Of a DNA stretch of 64,000 nucleotides, positions 23,024-33,952 are shown piece after piece. Source of the DNA: Prionace glauca (lineage: Eukaryota; Chordata; Chondrichthyes; Carcharhiniformes; Carcharhinidae); contig CM075760.1 in assembly GCA_037974335.1 (NCBI GenBank), positions 47,698,138 through 47,762,137 on the forward strand, read 5' to 3'. Made by a program: the position numbers and the translations under genes. Every line of letters starts with the position of its first letter. The stretch's first letter is position 1. The notes under the pieces were generated by a model. The model was given only the letters and a program-made list of their open reading frames with translations, was not told where the DNA came from and did no database searches.

Positions 23024-23355
23024 TAGAACATAGAAGCCTACAGTGCAGAAACAGGCCCTTCGGCCCATCGAGTCTGCACCGAACACAATCCCACCCAGAC
23101 CCTATCCCCATATCCCTGCTAATCCCTCTAACCTACACATCCCAGGATACTAAGGGGCAATTTTTAGTATAGCCAATGAACCTAACCCGCACATCTTTGG
23201 ACTGTGGGAGGAAACCGGAGCACCCGGAGAAAACCCACGCAGACACGAGGAGAATGTGCAAACTCCACACAGGCAGTGACCCGAGCCGGGAATCGAACCC
23301 AGGACCCTGGAGCTGTGAAGCAGCAGTGCTAACCACTGTGCTACCGTGCCGCCCA
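23024..23355 (-). mobile_element. HE1-like SINE, best-preserved full copy
   Basis: Read on the minus strand it has a tRNA-like head with A box (GGTAGCACAGTGG) and B box (GGGTTCGATTCCC), the body (CACAGTCCAAAGATGTGCGG) and a 3' tail with GGGCCGAAGGGCCTGTTTC and GTAGGCTTCTATGTTCTA. That tail closely resembles the 3' end of the LINE at 26936-28057, as expected of HE1 SINEs, which are known in elasmobranchs to share tails with a partner CR1-like LINE. Confidence 0.9.
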
Positions 23356-23799
23356 CGGGTGCTGTTAGGCTGCTGTTATTTCCCTTCCCGGCCACCAGGT
23401 GCTACTGTAACACTCCCGGGCGTTGCTGCTACTGCTCTTCCCAGTGTCACCTCTTGCCCGCTTCGTCCCCTGGCTGCTGGTGGTTGGTGGAACATCCGCG
23501 GCCTGTAGAGAGGGATGGGCGTGGCAAGCTGCCATTTTGCCTTGTTTCACCAGCCCCGACCACACCCCCGAAGTTTAAAAACGACTGTTGAGGAAGTAAG
23601 AGAAATTCCGAGCATCTGTTCAGGTGAGGAGGATCACAACAGACACTTCCAGCTGCTGAAATAAGCTTTTGTAAGAGCAGCATAGGTCGCTCGATTCATT
23701 GATCAACAATTCTGGTGCTCCAGTGAGCACCTCAGAAGATAAACACTGGTCACGGCTGACAGAGTAACCGTTGTCGTCAAATCTTTATATGTTCTGTTT
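23356..23799. other. Unique GC-rich stretch, no gene seen
   Basis: Short open frames with no recognised similarity. A CR1 or SINE origin is not evident. Confidence 0.35.
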
Positions 23800-23912
23800 G
23801 TGAACAGAACTCCCACTTACCTGACGAAGGAGCAGCGCTCCGAAAGCTAGTGGCTTTTGCTACCAAATAAACCGATTGGACTTTAAACTGGTGTTGTGAG
23901 ACTTCTTACAGG
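23800..23912 (+). mobile_element. SINE 3' end (GTGTTGTGAGACTTCTTAC tail)
   Basis: Contains CTGACGAAGGAGCAGCGCTC, CCAAATAAACCGATTGGAC and the tail TGGTGTTGTGAGACTTCTTA. Related pieces are at 37535-37640 and 63537-63602. Confidence 0.75.
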
Positions 23913-23914
23913 GG

Positions 23915-25860
23915 AGGTCACAGAGGGTTTGAGAATAGGCAGTATTTTTCCTTTGTTTAAGAAGGGTACCAAGGATAATCCAGGTAATTACAGTCCGGTT
24001 AGCCTTACTTCAGCAGTCGGGAATTGTTTGGAGAGGATTTTTCGAAACAGGGTTTACTCCCACTTGTAAATAAGGGGCCGTATTAGCGAGAGGAAACATG
24101 GTTTTGTGAAGGGGAGGTCGTATCTTATCAGAACAAAGAACAACACAGCACGGGAAACAGACCCTCCGGCACAACAAGCCCGCGCTGCCATTTTGACATT
24201 GAGTTCCCTCCTCCACCCATGATCTTTGTCTACACCTATTAGGGAAGATTGAGGGAAGGCTAATTTAGGGACAATTTGTTGCACCAATCAGCCTAAGAGC
24301 ACGTTTTTGAGATGTGGGAGGAAAGCGGAGCACCCGGAGAAAACACACTCAATTACGGGAAGAATGTGTAAACTCCCACAGACACTGGCCCAAATCTGCA
24401 CAGCAAACAGTGATAGTCACCGAGTTCTCGTGTTGCCCGCCAGTTTAAGCATACACTAACGACGTGAAGCACTAGGCAACTCTCGAAGCAACATCCAAGG
24501 GCAGCCCTCACACTACCCACCGTGTGTATGCCCCTTATTGGTCAACAAGGTAGACTGAATGTCCTGTGAAGTAAAAGAAAAGGCATCATTAAACATGTGA
24601 AACTTAGTCTTTTTTTATTAATTTTAACGAATTTGATCGAGTTTTTTTTAAAGTAAGTGACAAAGATGTTTAATGAGTTATGGGCAGTGGGTGTTTTCTA
24701 CATGGGGTTCAGTGAATATTTTGACAAGGTCTGTCATGCCAGACTGGTACAAAGGATGAAGTCATACCGAATCTCAAAGAGCTGATGAGGTGGATACAGA
24801 ACTGGATCGGCCATTGAATACAGAGAGGAGCAGAACATGGGTGTGTTTCTAAATGGAGGGCTGTGACAAATAGTGTTCCTCAGGGATTAGTGCTGGGACC
24901 TTTGCTGCTTGTAATGTGAGTGAATGATTTGTGAGAAAACGTAGTTGGTTAGATTAGTAAGTTTGCAGATGACACAAATGCTGGTGGCATTGTGATTTGT
25001 GATGAGGACCATCAAAGGTTACAACAGGATATAGATTGGTTGGAGACTTGGGCAGTGAGATGGAAAGTTGAGTTTAATCTGGGCAAATGTGAGGTAATTC
25101 ATTTTGGAAGGTCTAATACAGATGGGAAACATTCAGAAAATGGCAAAACCCTGGAGAATACTGAGAAGGAATATTGATCGGTGTACGGCTATACAAATCA
25201 CTGAAGTGGCAATGCAGGTAGAGAAGGTAGTCAAGAAGGCACATTCCTGTCTTCGTCACCCGGGGCATTGATGTTAAAATTGGGAAGTCATGTTGCAGCT
25301 TTGTAAAATTTTTGTTTGGTCACACTTAGAGTATAGTGTTCAATTCTGGTTACCACACTACCAGAAGAGTATGGAGGTTTTGGAAAGGGTCCAGAAAATA
25401 TTTACCAGTATGTTCCCTGTTTGGAGGGCACCAGCTATGAGGAGAAACTTGATTTGTTTTCACTGAAACAACGGAGGTTGAGGGGCAACCTGATAGATGT
25501 CTACAAGATTATGTGGGGCATGGGCAGAGTGAATAGTCAGATTTTTTTTTTCAAAGTGGAAGATTCAATTCCGAAGAGGTATAGGTTTAACGTTTAAAGG
25601 AGATGTCCGAAACAAGTTTTTTTTTACACTGAAAGTGGTGGATGCCTTGAACGTGTTGCCTGGGGAGGTAGGGGAAACAGATACGATAGTGAATTTTAAG
25701 GGACATCTTGACAATACATTTGCAGCATGGGATTAGCCGGATATGTTACCCAAAAGAAGAAGGTGTTTTCGTTCAGTTGGGCAGCATGGTCGATGCAGGC
25801 TTGGGGGTCCGAAGGGCCTGATCCTAGCTGTAGTTTTCATTGTTCTTTGTTCATTGTTCT
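23915..25860 (+). mobile_element. CR1-like LINE, nearly whole RT, split by insertion
   Basis: Plus-strand LINE at 23915-24127 and 24618-25860, interrupted by the SINE-like element at 24128-24610. The left part ends in the region GTTTTGTGAAGGGGAGGTCG and the right part resumes at the expected next residues (AATTTGATCGAGTTTTTT). Motif C lies near 24955-24985 (KFADDTNAGG), followed by KCEVIHFGRSN. The 3' tail ends at TGTTCTTTGTTCATTGTTCT. Frames are broken. Confidence 0.78.
24128..24610 (-). mobile_element. Composite SINE-like element, copy 1
   Basis: About 480 bp. It matches 62085-62585 along its length and 17838-17965 at its 3' end. Its middle shares the HE1-like body (GGAGCACCCGGAGAAAACAC), but its 5' part (on the minus strand) is unrelated to the HE1 head. 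It is inserted in a LINE. Confidence 0.65.
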
Positions 25861-26465
25861 AAATGTGATTTTTCTGATATACGTCTGACACGTTCCAATA
25901 CGGTGCTGACACCACTCAGTGCAAAATTTACCATGGGTTTTTAAGACGAAGCATGGGCGATAAATTATGTTCCCCTTGTCATTAATTCCTGCTGTTACGG
26001 AATACTCTCAGTTTACTGAGGCTTCGATATATAAACAGATTATGTGTTCAAGTCATGAACAATGTCACCACTCCATGTCATCTTTTGATCATTTTTTTTT
26101 CTCCAAATCGCTTTACAATCCATAAGGATTAATTATGGCGACGTTTCTGCCTGAGAACTATGAGCCCAGAGGTTTGTGCCCTTGATTGTTCTCTCACAGT
26201 TAGAACTGTACCTGATTTTTCTGCCAAAGTGCATCTTTTAACACTTTAACAGGATATGATTATTAGTGTGGATGCAAAGCTATAGGGCCCTTCAAGCCCT
26301 TCGAACTGTATCACCTTAACATGTAGAATTGAAGACCATGTGCTGCAAAATGGGAATGATTTGTGCAGCTCTTCTGTTCTGGTCCAGCATGGACACAATG
26401 TGAATAAAGATGATGAAGGTTTCAAAACATAAAGCCGATGCTGCAATAAGCACAAAGGAAAAGAG
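25861..26465. other. Intergenic, no gene seen
   Basis: Largely unique-looking DNA. The reading frames present lack recognised domains. Confidence 0.35.
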
Positions 26466-26468
26466 TAA

Positions 26469-26935
26469 ATTAAGAACATAAGAACATAACATAAGAAAAA
26501 GGAGCAGGAGTAGGCCATCTAGCCTTCGAGCCTGCCCCGCCATTCAATAACATCATGGCTGATCTGTCGTGGCTCAGTTCCACCTTCCCGCCCTCTCCCC
26601 ATAACCCTTAATCCCTTCTCTTATCAAAAACCCATCAACCCGCGTCTTAAAAATATTTAGCGAGGCAGCCTCCACCACTTCAACGGGCAGGGAATTCCAG
26701 AGGTTCACCACCCTTTGAGTGAAGAAGTTCCTCCTCAACTCCGTTCTAAACCGCCCCCCCCCGCTTTATCTTGAGGCTGTGCCCCGTTGTCCTACTATCC
26801 TTTCTGAGCGGGAAGAGTCTCTCCACCTCTATCCTATCCATTCCATTCATCATCTTATACGTCTCAATGAGATCTCCCCTGATTCTTCTAACCTCTAACG
26901 AGTACAAGCCTAGTTTATTCAGCCTCTCCTCACAG
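26469..26935 (-). mobile_element. CR1-like LINE subfamily A, 3' end
   Basis: Closely matches the 3' 600 bp of the LINE at 2327-4660, including the TTCTTATG repeat tail. It is cut abruptly at 26935, where the 3' end of another LINE begins. Confidence 0.88.
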
Positions 26936-28057
26936 GAACATAGAACATAGAACATTACAGCGCAGAACAGGCCCTTCGGCCCACGATGTTGCGCCGACCA
27001 GTTACAAAAACAATGACCCACTAACCTAAACTAATCCTTTTTTGTCCATAAACCTATCCACGGATCTCTTAAACGCCCCCAAACGAGGCGCATTTACAAC
27101 TGCAGCAGGCAGAGCATTCCAGTCCCTCACCACCCTCTGGGTAAAGAACCTACCCCTGACATCCGTCCTATAACTACCACCCCTTACTTTAAAGCCATGC
27201 CCCCTCGTGTTAGATTTCTCCATCAGAGGAAAAAGGCTATTACTATCCACCCTATCTAAACCTCTAATCATTTATATGTTTCAATAAGATCCCCTCTTAG
27301 CCTCCTTCTTTCCAGCGAAAACAACCCCAAATCCCTCAGCCTCTCCTCATAGGACCTCCCCTCCATACCAGGCAACATCCTGGTAAACCTCCTCTGCACT
27401 CTCTCCAAAGCCTCCACATCCTTCCTGTAATGTGGGGACCAGAATTGCACACAGTACTCCAAGTGCGGCCGCATCAGAGTTGTGTACAGTTGCAACATGA
27501 CGCTGTGACTCCTAAATTCAATCCCCCTACCAATAAACGCCAAGACACCGTATGCCTTCTTAACAACCTTATCTACTTGATTCCCCACTTTCAGGGATCT
27601 ATGTACACATACACCTAGATCCCTCTGCTCATCCACACTATTCAAAGTCCTCCCGTTAGCCCTATACTCGACACATCTGTTGCTCCTACCAAAGTGAATT
27701 ACCTCACACTTTTCCGCATTAAACTCCATCCACCACCTCTCGGCCCAGCTCTGCAACCTGTCTAAGTCCTCCTGCAAACTATGACACCCTTTATCACTAT
27801 CTACCACACCTCCGACTTTGGTGTCATCAGCAAATTTACTAATCCACCCAACTATACCCTCATCCAGATCATTAATAAAAATTACAAATAGCAGTGGCCC
27901 CAAAACAGATCCCTGAGGCACACCACTTGTAACCGAACTCCATGATGAATATTTACCATCAACCACCACCCTCTGTCTCCTATCCACTAGCCAATTCCTG
28001 ATCCAATTCCCTAGATCACTCCCAATCCCATACATCTGCATTTTCTGCAGAAGCCTT
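26936..28057 (-). mobile_element. CR1-like LINE subfamily B, RT half
   Basis: Minus strand. A 257-codon open piece (28041-27268) holds motif B (SGVPQGSVLGPLLFVIFIND), motif C (SKFADDTKVGG) and KCEVIHFGRSNRC. After one frameshift near 27270 the C-terminus continues to 27026 (RFFTQRVVRDWNALPAAVV). The 3' tail is GGGCCGAAGGGCCTGTTCTG, then ATGTTCTATGTTC. It is 5' truncated at motif A. Confidence 0.88.
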
Positions 28058-28505
28058 CCATGGTGAACAAGAACAGGAACAGGCCCTTTGGCCCTCCATG
28101 CCTACAACGACCATTCTGCCTGAATTAATTGAAACGTCCTACAGTTCGAGGGCCATATCCTTCCATTCGTGTCCCATTTATGCATTTGTGAATATGTATT
28201 TGCGCCATTATTGTATCTGCCTTCACTACCTCCCCCGTCAGCGAGTTCCAGGCAACCACCACCACGCTCTGTGTAAAGCAAAAGTGCCTTTGAACATCTC
28301 CTCTCAACCTTGCCCCTCACAGCTGAAACCTATGTCCCCTACTTGTTGACTCTTCCACTCCGGGAAAAAGCTTCTGACTATCCACTCTGTCCATGCCTTT
28401 CATCATCTTGTAGACTTCTATCAGGTCACTCCACAGCCTTTGACGTTCCAGTGAGAAAAAAAACAAGTCTCTTTAACTACTCCTCAGAGCTAATGCTTTC
28501 CATAC
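28058..28505 (-). mobile_element. LINE 3' end, third subfamily
   Basis: Minus-strand 3' part whose tail abuts the 5' end of subfamily B at 28057 (CAGGCCCTTTGGCCCTCCATG near the junction). The C-terminal RT text is recognisable (GAGCGTGGTGGTGG on the minus strand). Confidence 0.7.
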
Positions 28506-29240
28506 CAGGTGCTTGATGGTTTATATTTTCAATATTCATCGAATCAGAGTGAAATTCGGGCAATCATCTTGGAAAACTTTAAAAAAAAAATCTTCAGCAT
28601 GTTCCAGTGTGTAAGATTGTAATTACGGAGTGTAGAAAATTATACCAACTCCTATTCTAAATGGGATTAGTAGCTGATATTTGGGTTAGTAGCAGTTAGC
28701 AGCTACTAATACGACACAAACATACATATTGCAATGTGATATTATGACAATTTTAATCTCCAGGTGCAATCTCACTTGTTAAATGCGAGATTGCCAAATT
28801 AAATGTCAAATTTCACGTAAAGTATCTGCTAATAACAACGGCTAACGGAACAGCCAAACTCCTGTTGCAAGCTTAAATTGCTGACAATCTTGTTCAATAT
28901 TCAAACTTCAACAACCAGTGCCCAAGCGTGGGCATTGAGTTACCCAGACTCGCAAACATGTTGCCCTCTGTAGTTGTGAATCACTGGCAGATAGTGACAT
29001 TGTGTAAATTTAACGATAGCGAAACAGGTCTGAGGAGATTTGTTAGGATAAATTAAAACAACGATAGCCATATTTTTGAAAGTGAAATTCAAAGGGAAAT
29101 ATTGTTCGACGCTTGTGAATTTATGACTTGCATTGATAGATGCATTCATGCAAATTAAATTGAATTCACTGAGGTTCTCCTCATTCTTCACTCATTCTGT
29201 CTCTGGATTTGATCAGAAAAAGGCAGAGATGAAGGTGTCT
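28506..29240. other. Region downstream of the IgM membrane exons
   Basis: AT-rich unique DNA. An exact ATGCAAAT octamer lies at 29148-29155, about 0.74 kb downstream of the M2 stop. In 64 kb about two octamers are expected by chance, so this is not evidence of an enhancer. Confidence 0.35.
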
Positions 29241-29244
29241 TTAC

Positions 29245-29405
29245 ACGGGTGGGTCACTGGGTGGCGCAGTGACTCTGTCTCTAAAGGGTCCTGAGTTCAA
29301 CCACATCCCACCCATGACTTGGGGGGACATGCCTATCTGGGAAAGGGGTGGGGGGGAATCGTGTCATAGGGAAATGGAGCGGAGTTGATGGGTTTAAGAG
29401 AACGG
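29245..29405 (+). mobile_element. HE1-like SINE remnant
   Basis: Head GGTGGCGCAGTGACTCTGTC and GAGTTCAACC, then decayed body. It lies just beyond the membrane-form poly(A) signals. Confidence 0.5.
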
Positions 29406-29434
29406 AATTGAGCCAAGACAGGGATGGTTAAATT

Positions 29435-29451
29435 TTTATTCAAAATTTATT
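29435..29451 (-). terminator. Candidate poly(A) signals for membrane IgM mRNA
   Basis: Two AATAAA hexamers on the minus strand (29446-29451 and 29435-29440), about 440 nt after the M2 stop codon. Assigned by position only. Confidence 0.5.
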
Positions 29452-29888
29452 TAAAAATTCAGAGAATATTTTACAGCGAAATTGTTCTTTTTAGAGTTAC
29501 GAAAGTGAACATAGCGATCGAGGTTCACATTCAGAACAGGAGACATGTACAGAGAATCCGTCAATATTTGTACATCTGTTACATACAACAGAAAGAGAAT
29601 ACAGATCATTAATAGAAAGAGGAATTAACAAAGGTGAATAAGGAATGAGAAATTATTTATACATTAATTTTAAACTAGGGGGGAAACAATAACATTATAA
29701 CAAAAAAACCTCGTACTTTTCACACTGAAAACTCAAATAATGTCTAATGTTGCCTCAGTTACAGATCCAGAATGATAAACTGAGAGAAATTTACTAATAG
29801 ATTCACCGAGAGCAGATATTGTATTGGAGCCATTCACAGATCTTTATAATCAGCTGAGGGAAATCTTCAGCGTCCAAAATTCAACCCA

Positions 29889-29897
29889 TCATTTGAT
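29889..29897 (-). CDS. IgM membrane exon M2 (Ile-Lys-stop)
   Basis: The acceptor TATTTTACAG is followed by ATC AAA TGA, giving the last two residues of the cytoplasmic tail (VKIK, compared with KVK in other IgM). The 3' UTR then continues toward 29435. The phase (0) fits the M1 donor. A tiny final exon encoding two residues and the stop is the usual IgM design. Confidence 0.88.
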   Translation of the reverse strand: MK

Positions 29898-30031
29898 CTG
29901 TAAAATACAGAGACAATATTGAATCAGATGTTTCTGATGCGAGACATTAATGTTTTTAATCAGTGAAACATTGAGAGATTTTTCAAATCCATTCTGCCAG
30001 TTTGAAATGTGAGTGAATTGAATCATCTCAC

Positions 30032-30159
30032 CTTCACCAGAGTGACGGCAGTGCTGTAGAAAATGCTCAGGAAGAACAGGACGATGAATGTGGAAGCGGT
30101 TGTCCAGATGTTGCTGTTATCATCCTCACTGTCTTCAATCCAGATGCGGTCGGTGGGGT
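30032..30159 (-). CDS. IgM membrane exon M1 (transmembrane)
   Basis: 128 nt, acceptor CCGCCCCCAG, donor GTGAGA. It joins in phase 1 to the donor inside Cmu4 and reads [14 protein letters not shown] (acidic extracellular linker), then the transmembrane segment [18 protein letters not shown] followed by YSTAVTLVK. The pattern of polar Thr/Ser/Tyr residues is the conserved antigen-receptor transmembrane motif that contacts the CD79 signalling chains. It continues in M2. No defect is seen. Confidence 0.93.
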
Positions 30160-30717
30160 CTGGGGGCGGAGACCAGCAAATGAAATTAGATTACTTTATT
30201 TATCCAGGGAATCTCATTGTTTTCTTTTCCCTGTTCTCCTTCATAAACTGTTCATTCATTCTCATGTTTAATTTTCAATATATATCTCCTGTTAAATTCA
30301 GGACACTCAGTAACAGATCTCCATAACTATTTTCACACCTGATCCTTGTTGGTATTCCTTGGAGAGTCCATGTCAGAAAGCACTGAAGGTGTTTTCTTGA
30401 GAATCAGTTCATTTTGAACTATTTGCCACGAACGCTTATTGAAGAATGTTTTGACTGATAGAGAGGAACATTCCCCTGTCAATGATTGTTTCCACAGATG
30501 GTGACTGATCTGTAAACTATGAATGCTGCTGTTTAAGATCTGGGATGTAATTTCCAATCTTTGCTTATTTACAGTGGAAATGTTTAGTAAATCATGAGCT
30601 TACTTCAGTTTCTCAACGTGTTTGGCGGTGTTTTGAGAATTGGGATAGTTGTCGGTGTGTATGTCCATTCAAATTCACACTTAAATTTTACTTTCATCAT
30701 TTACCTGCCGTTTATAT

Positions 30718-32440
30718 TTAAGATTGTGTATGTGTGTCTGTGTGCGTGTGTGTATGTGTGAGACTGTGTGTGTGTGTGTGTGTGTGTGAACACTTCTTGA
30801 GCTGCATTAATCTTTGGTCCTGAGTTAATCTGTGTGTATGAGGGATTAATTTGTCTGTGTTTGTTGATTTGTGTAGTTGTGTGTCTGTGTGCATAATATA
30901 TTCTTCAGACATTGTGGATAATTTGTATAATTTGTATAATTTATTCTTCAGACATTGTGGATATATGACTATTATTGTGAAATCTCTGTATATTTATTAA
31001 TGCCACTCTTAACGTGTGCTCGTGTTTCTGCCTATTTCACTGTGTGAATTTCTGTCACTCGAGTAATGTTTCCTTCCCTTTCTGTGTGTGTCTGTTCCTC
31101 CGTGTGTTTGTGTGTGTATCTGTTAACATGTTAGTGCACGTAAATCCGTGTTGATAGTTATTTTAACAATGTGTCAGCATATACCTGTGTTTCCATGTGT
31201 AGTATTGTGTTCCGTGGTGTTCTGTTCTGTATGAGCATGTAAATGTTTGCATCCACGTGTTTGTGTGAAAAGCTTTGCTCTCTGTTTATCTATATGCAGT
31301 GTGTTAATATTGTTACATGTATTTCCCTTTATAAGTGATAATGTGTATAACATTGTGGGTCTCTATATCTGTATTCATTTCAGCGTGAACGTGTGAGAAC
31401 ATGCATTTGTTTAAGTGTGTGTATCTGTTTGTGTATGTTTTGGACCTGCATGCATGTTATCTGTCCGTATTGTGTGTACACATGTATGTGTTTGTGTTTG
31501 TGTCTGTGTACCTAGTCACGTATGTTTAGGTAAGTGTGTACTTGAGTGTTTGCATGTGTTTCTGCGGGCGTTTGTACATATTTGATAATTTGTGTGCATG
31601 TTTTGTTTTGTGCCTTCTTGTACAAGTCCGTGTCTGTGTGTGCGGGTGTCTGCCCCCTTGTGCATGCATGTGTGTGTGTGTGTTTGTGTGTGTGTGGATG
31701 GTGCGTGTGGGACAGAGAGAGCGAAAGAGAAAGGGAGAGAGAGTATTTGTGTATGCATGTATATTTGTTCGTATGTGTGTGGTCCATTAGTGTATTTGTT
31801 GGATCGTGCTTGTTTGAGTTCGTTTGTGCGTATATTGTGTGTTCTTCTGATCCATGAATGTGCATTTGTATTTCTGAATGTATGTGTTTTTGTTGTGTAT
31901 GTATTTGAGTGTATTGTATATTGTGAGATTCTGTGTCTGTATTTGAATGTACCTGTCTATATTTCTGTGTGTGGGAGCATGTGTATGCGTTTGTGTGTGT
32001 ATATTAACATTCTGTATTCGTGTGCATATGTATGAGTATGTGTATTTGTGCAATTGTGTCCATGTGTCTGTGTGTGTGTATGCGAGTGTGTGTGTGTGTA
32101 TGTGTGTATGAGTGTGTGAATGAGTGTGTGAGTGTGTAATGTGTCTGTATGTGTGAGTGTGTGTATGTGAGAGTGTGTAGTGTGTCAGTGTGTGTGTGTG
32201 AGTGTGTGTGAGAATGAGTATGTGTATGCGTGTGTGTTTGTGTGTGTGTGAATGAGTGTGTGAGTGTGTAGTGTGTCTGTATGTGTGAGTGTGTGTGTGT
32301 GAGTGTGTCTGTGTGAGAGTGAGTGTGTGTGTGATTGTGTGTGAATGTATAGTGTGTGTTTGTGCAGTGTGTGAGTGTGTGAGAGTGAGTGTATGAGTGT
32401 TTGTCTGAGTGTGTGAGTGTGGTTGTGTGCGCCTATGTAT
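30718..32440 (+). repeat. TG-rich tract (imperfect TG/TGTA repeats)
   Basis: 1.7 kb of TGTGTG, TGTATG and TGTGAGTG sequence, densest at 30720-30790 and 32050-32430. On the coding (minus) strand it is CA-rich. Long open frames here (up to 147 codons) are artefacts of the repeat. Confidence 0.92.
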
Positions 32441-33518
32441 GTATGTATAATTGTGACAGTTTTGGGCAGTTTTATCAGTGTGTGTATTTTTTTAACTGTT
32501 GCTCCAAGTTTCACCGACTATAGTGAAGTGAATATGATCCAGACAACCCGAATAATGGAACATATTTTCAATGTTTTGCTGGAGAAATGTATTTTATGTG
32601 AGGGGTACAGTGATATCAGGAGAGAGAATGAAATAATTGATTGATGTATCTCAGAGAGCTCAGGGACAGAACAGTTAAAACCCGGGGAGGAATCTATGAC
32701 TTGTTTAAATTTGTATTCTGGGAAATCAATGCCAGCAGATGATTAACAGGAACAAGAGTGTTGAGAATTTTAAAATTATGTTGCATTCATACAGATATAT
32801 TTCAATGATTAAGTTAATGATACTTCAAAATCTGTAGCAAGTAAACCGGAAACTAATTTGTACTGTTGGCAACTGGGTCCTTATAGTAGAGAATTGGTCC
32901 CTTCCAAACACGGGAGAGGGAGGAGAGTGAGCTCAGAGTTTCCCTCTCCCTACCCGGTGATACAATGTCCCTGATGGTTCTAACCACTGAGGAGGTAGAG
33001 GTGAGTGGATTAAATAATGACATTCCTCCTCTTTTCATTGAGGAAGTTTTGGGACATGGATTAACTACTGCTCCTCCCCTCTCTTTGCTGGGTTAGTGGG
33101 AATCCAGGATGTTAACAATTTCACTCTCCCTCAATCCGATGGGGGGAATATTTCTCCATGTTTTTTGTGTGTGACCCTCACTTCAGTTCCCAGTGGGTGC
33201 GGTGCAGTAGCTTAAAGAGGTGGTCAATGAGAGAAACAGGGACACAGAGATCTAAATGTTGTGTTTGTGTGTCAGACATGTTAAAAATGTCGGAGTGTTT
33301 TCCCCTCAGCGGGAGGAAAGTCGGTGAAGATATTTTGCAGAATCCTGTAATGAATGTGCTCTACTCTATCCCTGACTATCTCCGCTGGGAGCACTGGTTC
33401 AACAATGTTGGGTCCGAGACATGAAAATATCTGACTCAAAATCAAAGATATGGAAGTAAAACTGAAAAACAACCAATTAAACAATTGGGTATTTCATTGA
33501 TCGTTAGAGGAAAATGTT

Positions 33519-33533
33519 TTTATTCTTTTTATT
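33519..33533 (-). terminator. Poly(A) signals for secreted IgM mRNA
   Basis: Two AATAAA hexamers on the minus strand at 33528-33533 and 33519-33524, beginning only 28 nt after the Cmu4 stop. They would give a very short 3' UTR for the secreted form. Position and duplication make the assignment reasonable. Confidence 0.65.
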
Positions 33534-33560
33534 GTAGTTTTTAATGGAAGTGAGTGACTC

Positions 33561-33952
33561 TCATTGACATGAATTAACCGTGTCCATCAGTGCAAGGGAA
33601 ATGTTCACAAAACTGGGTTTACCGCTGGATTTGTCAACTGTTCTGTTGATGATCTTCAAGGGGATGGCTTCATGTCCCACCACACAGGAGTAAGAAGCGC
33701 CGCTGGACCATTCCTCTGCTGCAATGGATAACAGGCTGTACATGAAGAAGGAGCTATTGCCGTTCTCCGCCACCACCTCGGTGTTCCTGTAGTTCCCGGG
33801 ATTCACCGGCTTGTCGTTGACGGTCCATTTGACGAAGATCTCTCGGGGGGAGAAACCTCTCACTAAGCAGCTGAGGGAGACGAAACTCTGAGCGGAGACG
33901 TCTTCTGCCGAGGGCAGGAGGACAGAGACGACCGGTTCCCGCGGATTTGGAT
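33561..33952 (-). CDS. IgM Cmu4 exon with secretory tail
   Basis: 392 nt including the TGA stop; acceptor TACATTTTCTGCAG. The domain starts [14 protein letters not shown] and has the Ig-fold Cys pair ([10 protein letters not shown] and YSCVVGHEA) with the core Trp in VKWTVND. Then comes the secretory tail [19 protein letters not shown], with a tailpiece N-glycosylation site (NIS) and the penultimate Cys used for polymer formation. Further sequons are NSS and NRT. An internal donor (AGCG then GTAAAC, cut after 33623) lies just before the tail and fits M1 in phase. This is the known shark and mammalian route to membrane IgM, unlike teleosts, which skip to Cmu3. Confidence 0.95.
33621..33623 (-). 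promoter_or_regulatory. Alternative 5' splice site inside Cmu4 (membrane form)
   Basis: The sequence GCGGTAAAC places a GT at 33622-33621 after VDKSSG. Use of this site removes the secretory tail and joins M1 (30159) in frame to give a Gly/Asp junction. Confidence 0.85.

Larger units (their letters stand above)
30160..33560 (-). other. Cmu4-M1 intron
   Basis: 3.4 kb between the secretory end of Cmu4 and M1. It contains the long TG-rich tract at 30718-32440 and otherwise unique AT-rich sequence. No further exon is evident. Confidence 0.7.

Noticed and set aside
29148-29155. Octamer ATGCAAAT as a 3' Ig enhancer element
   Set aside because: Four such octamers occur in 64 kb, close to chance, and no cluster of B-cell motifs was seen around it.
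30718-32514. Cys/Val- or His/Thr-rich open frames of up to 147 codons
   Set aside because: Products of the TG-rich tract; the composition follows the repeat and both strands are open.
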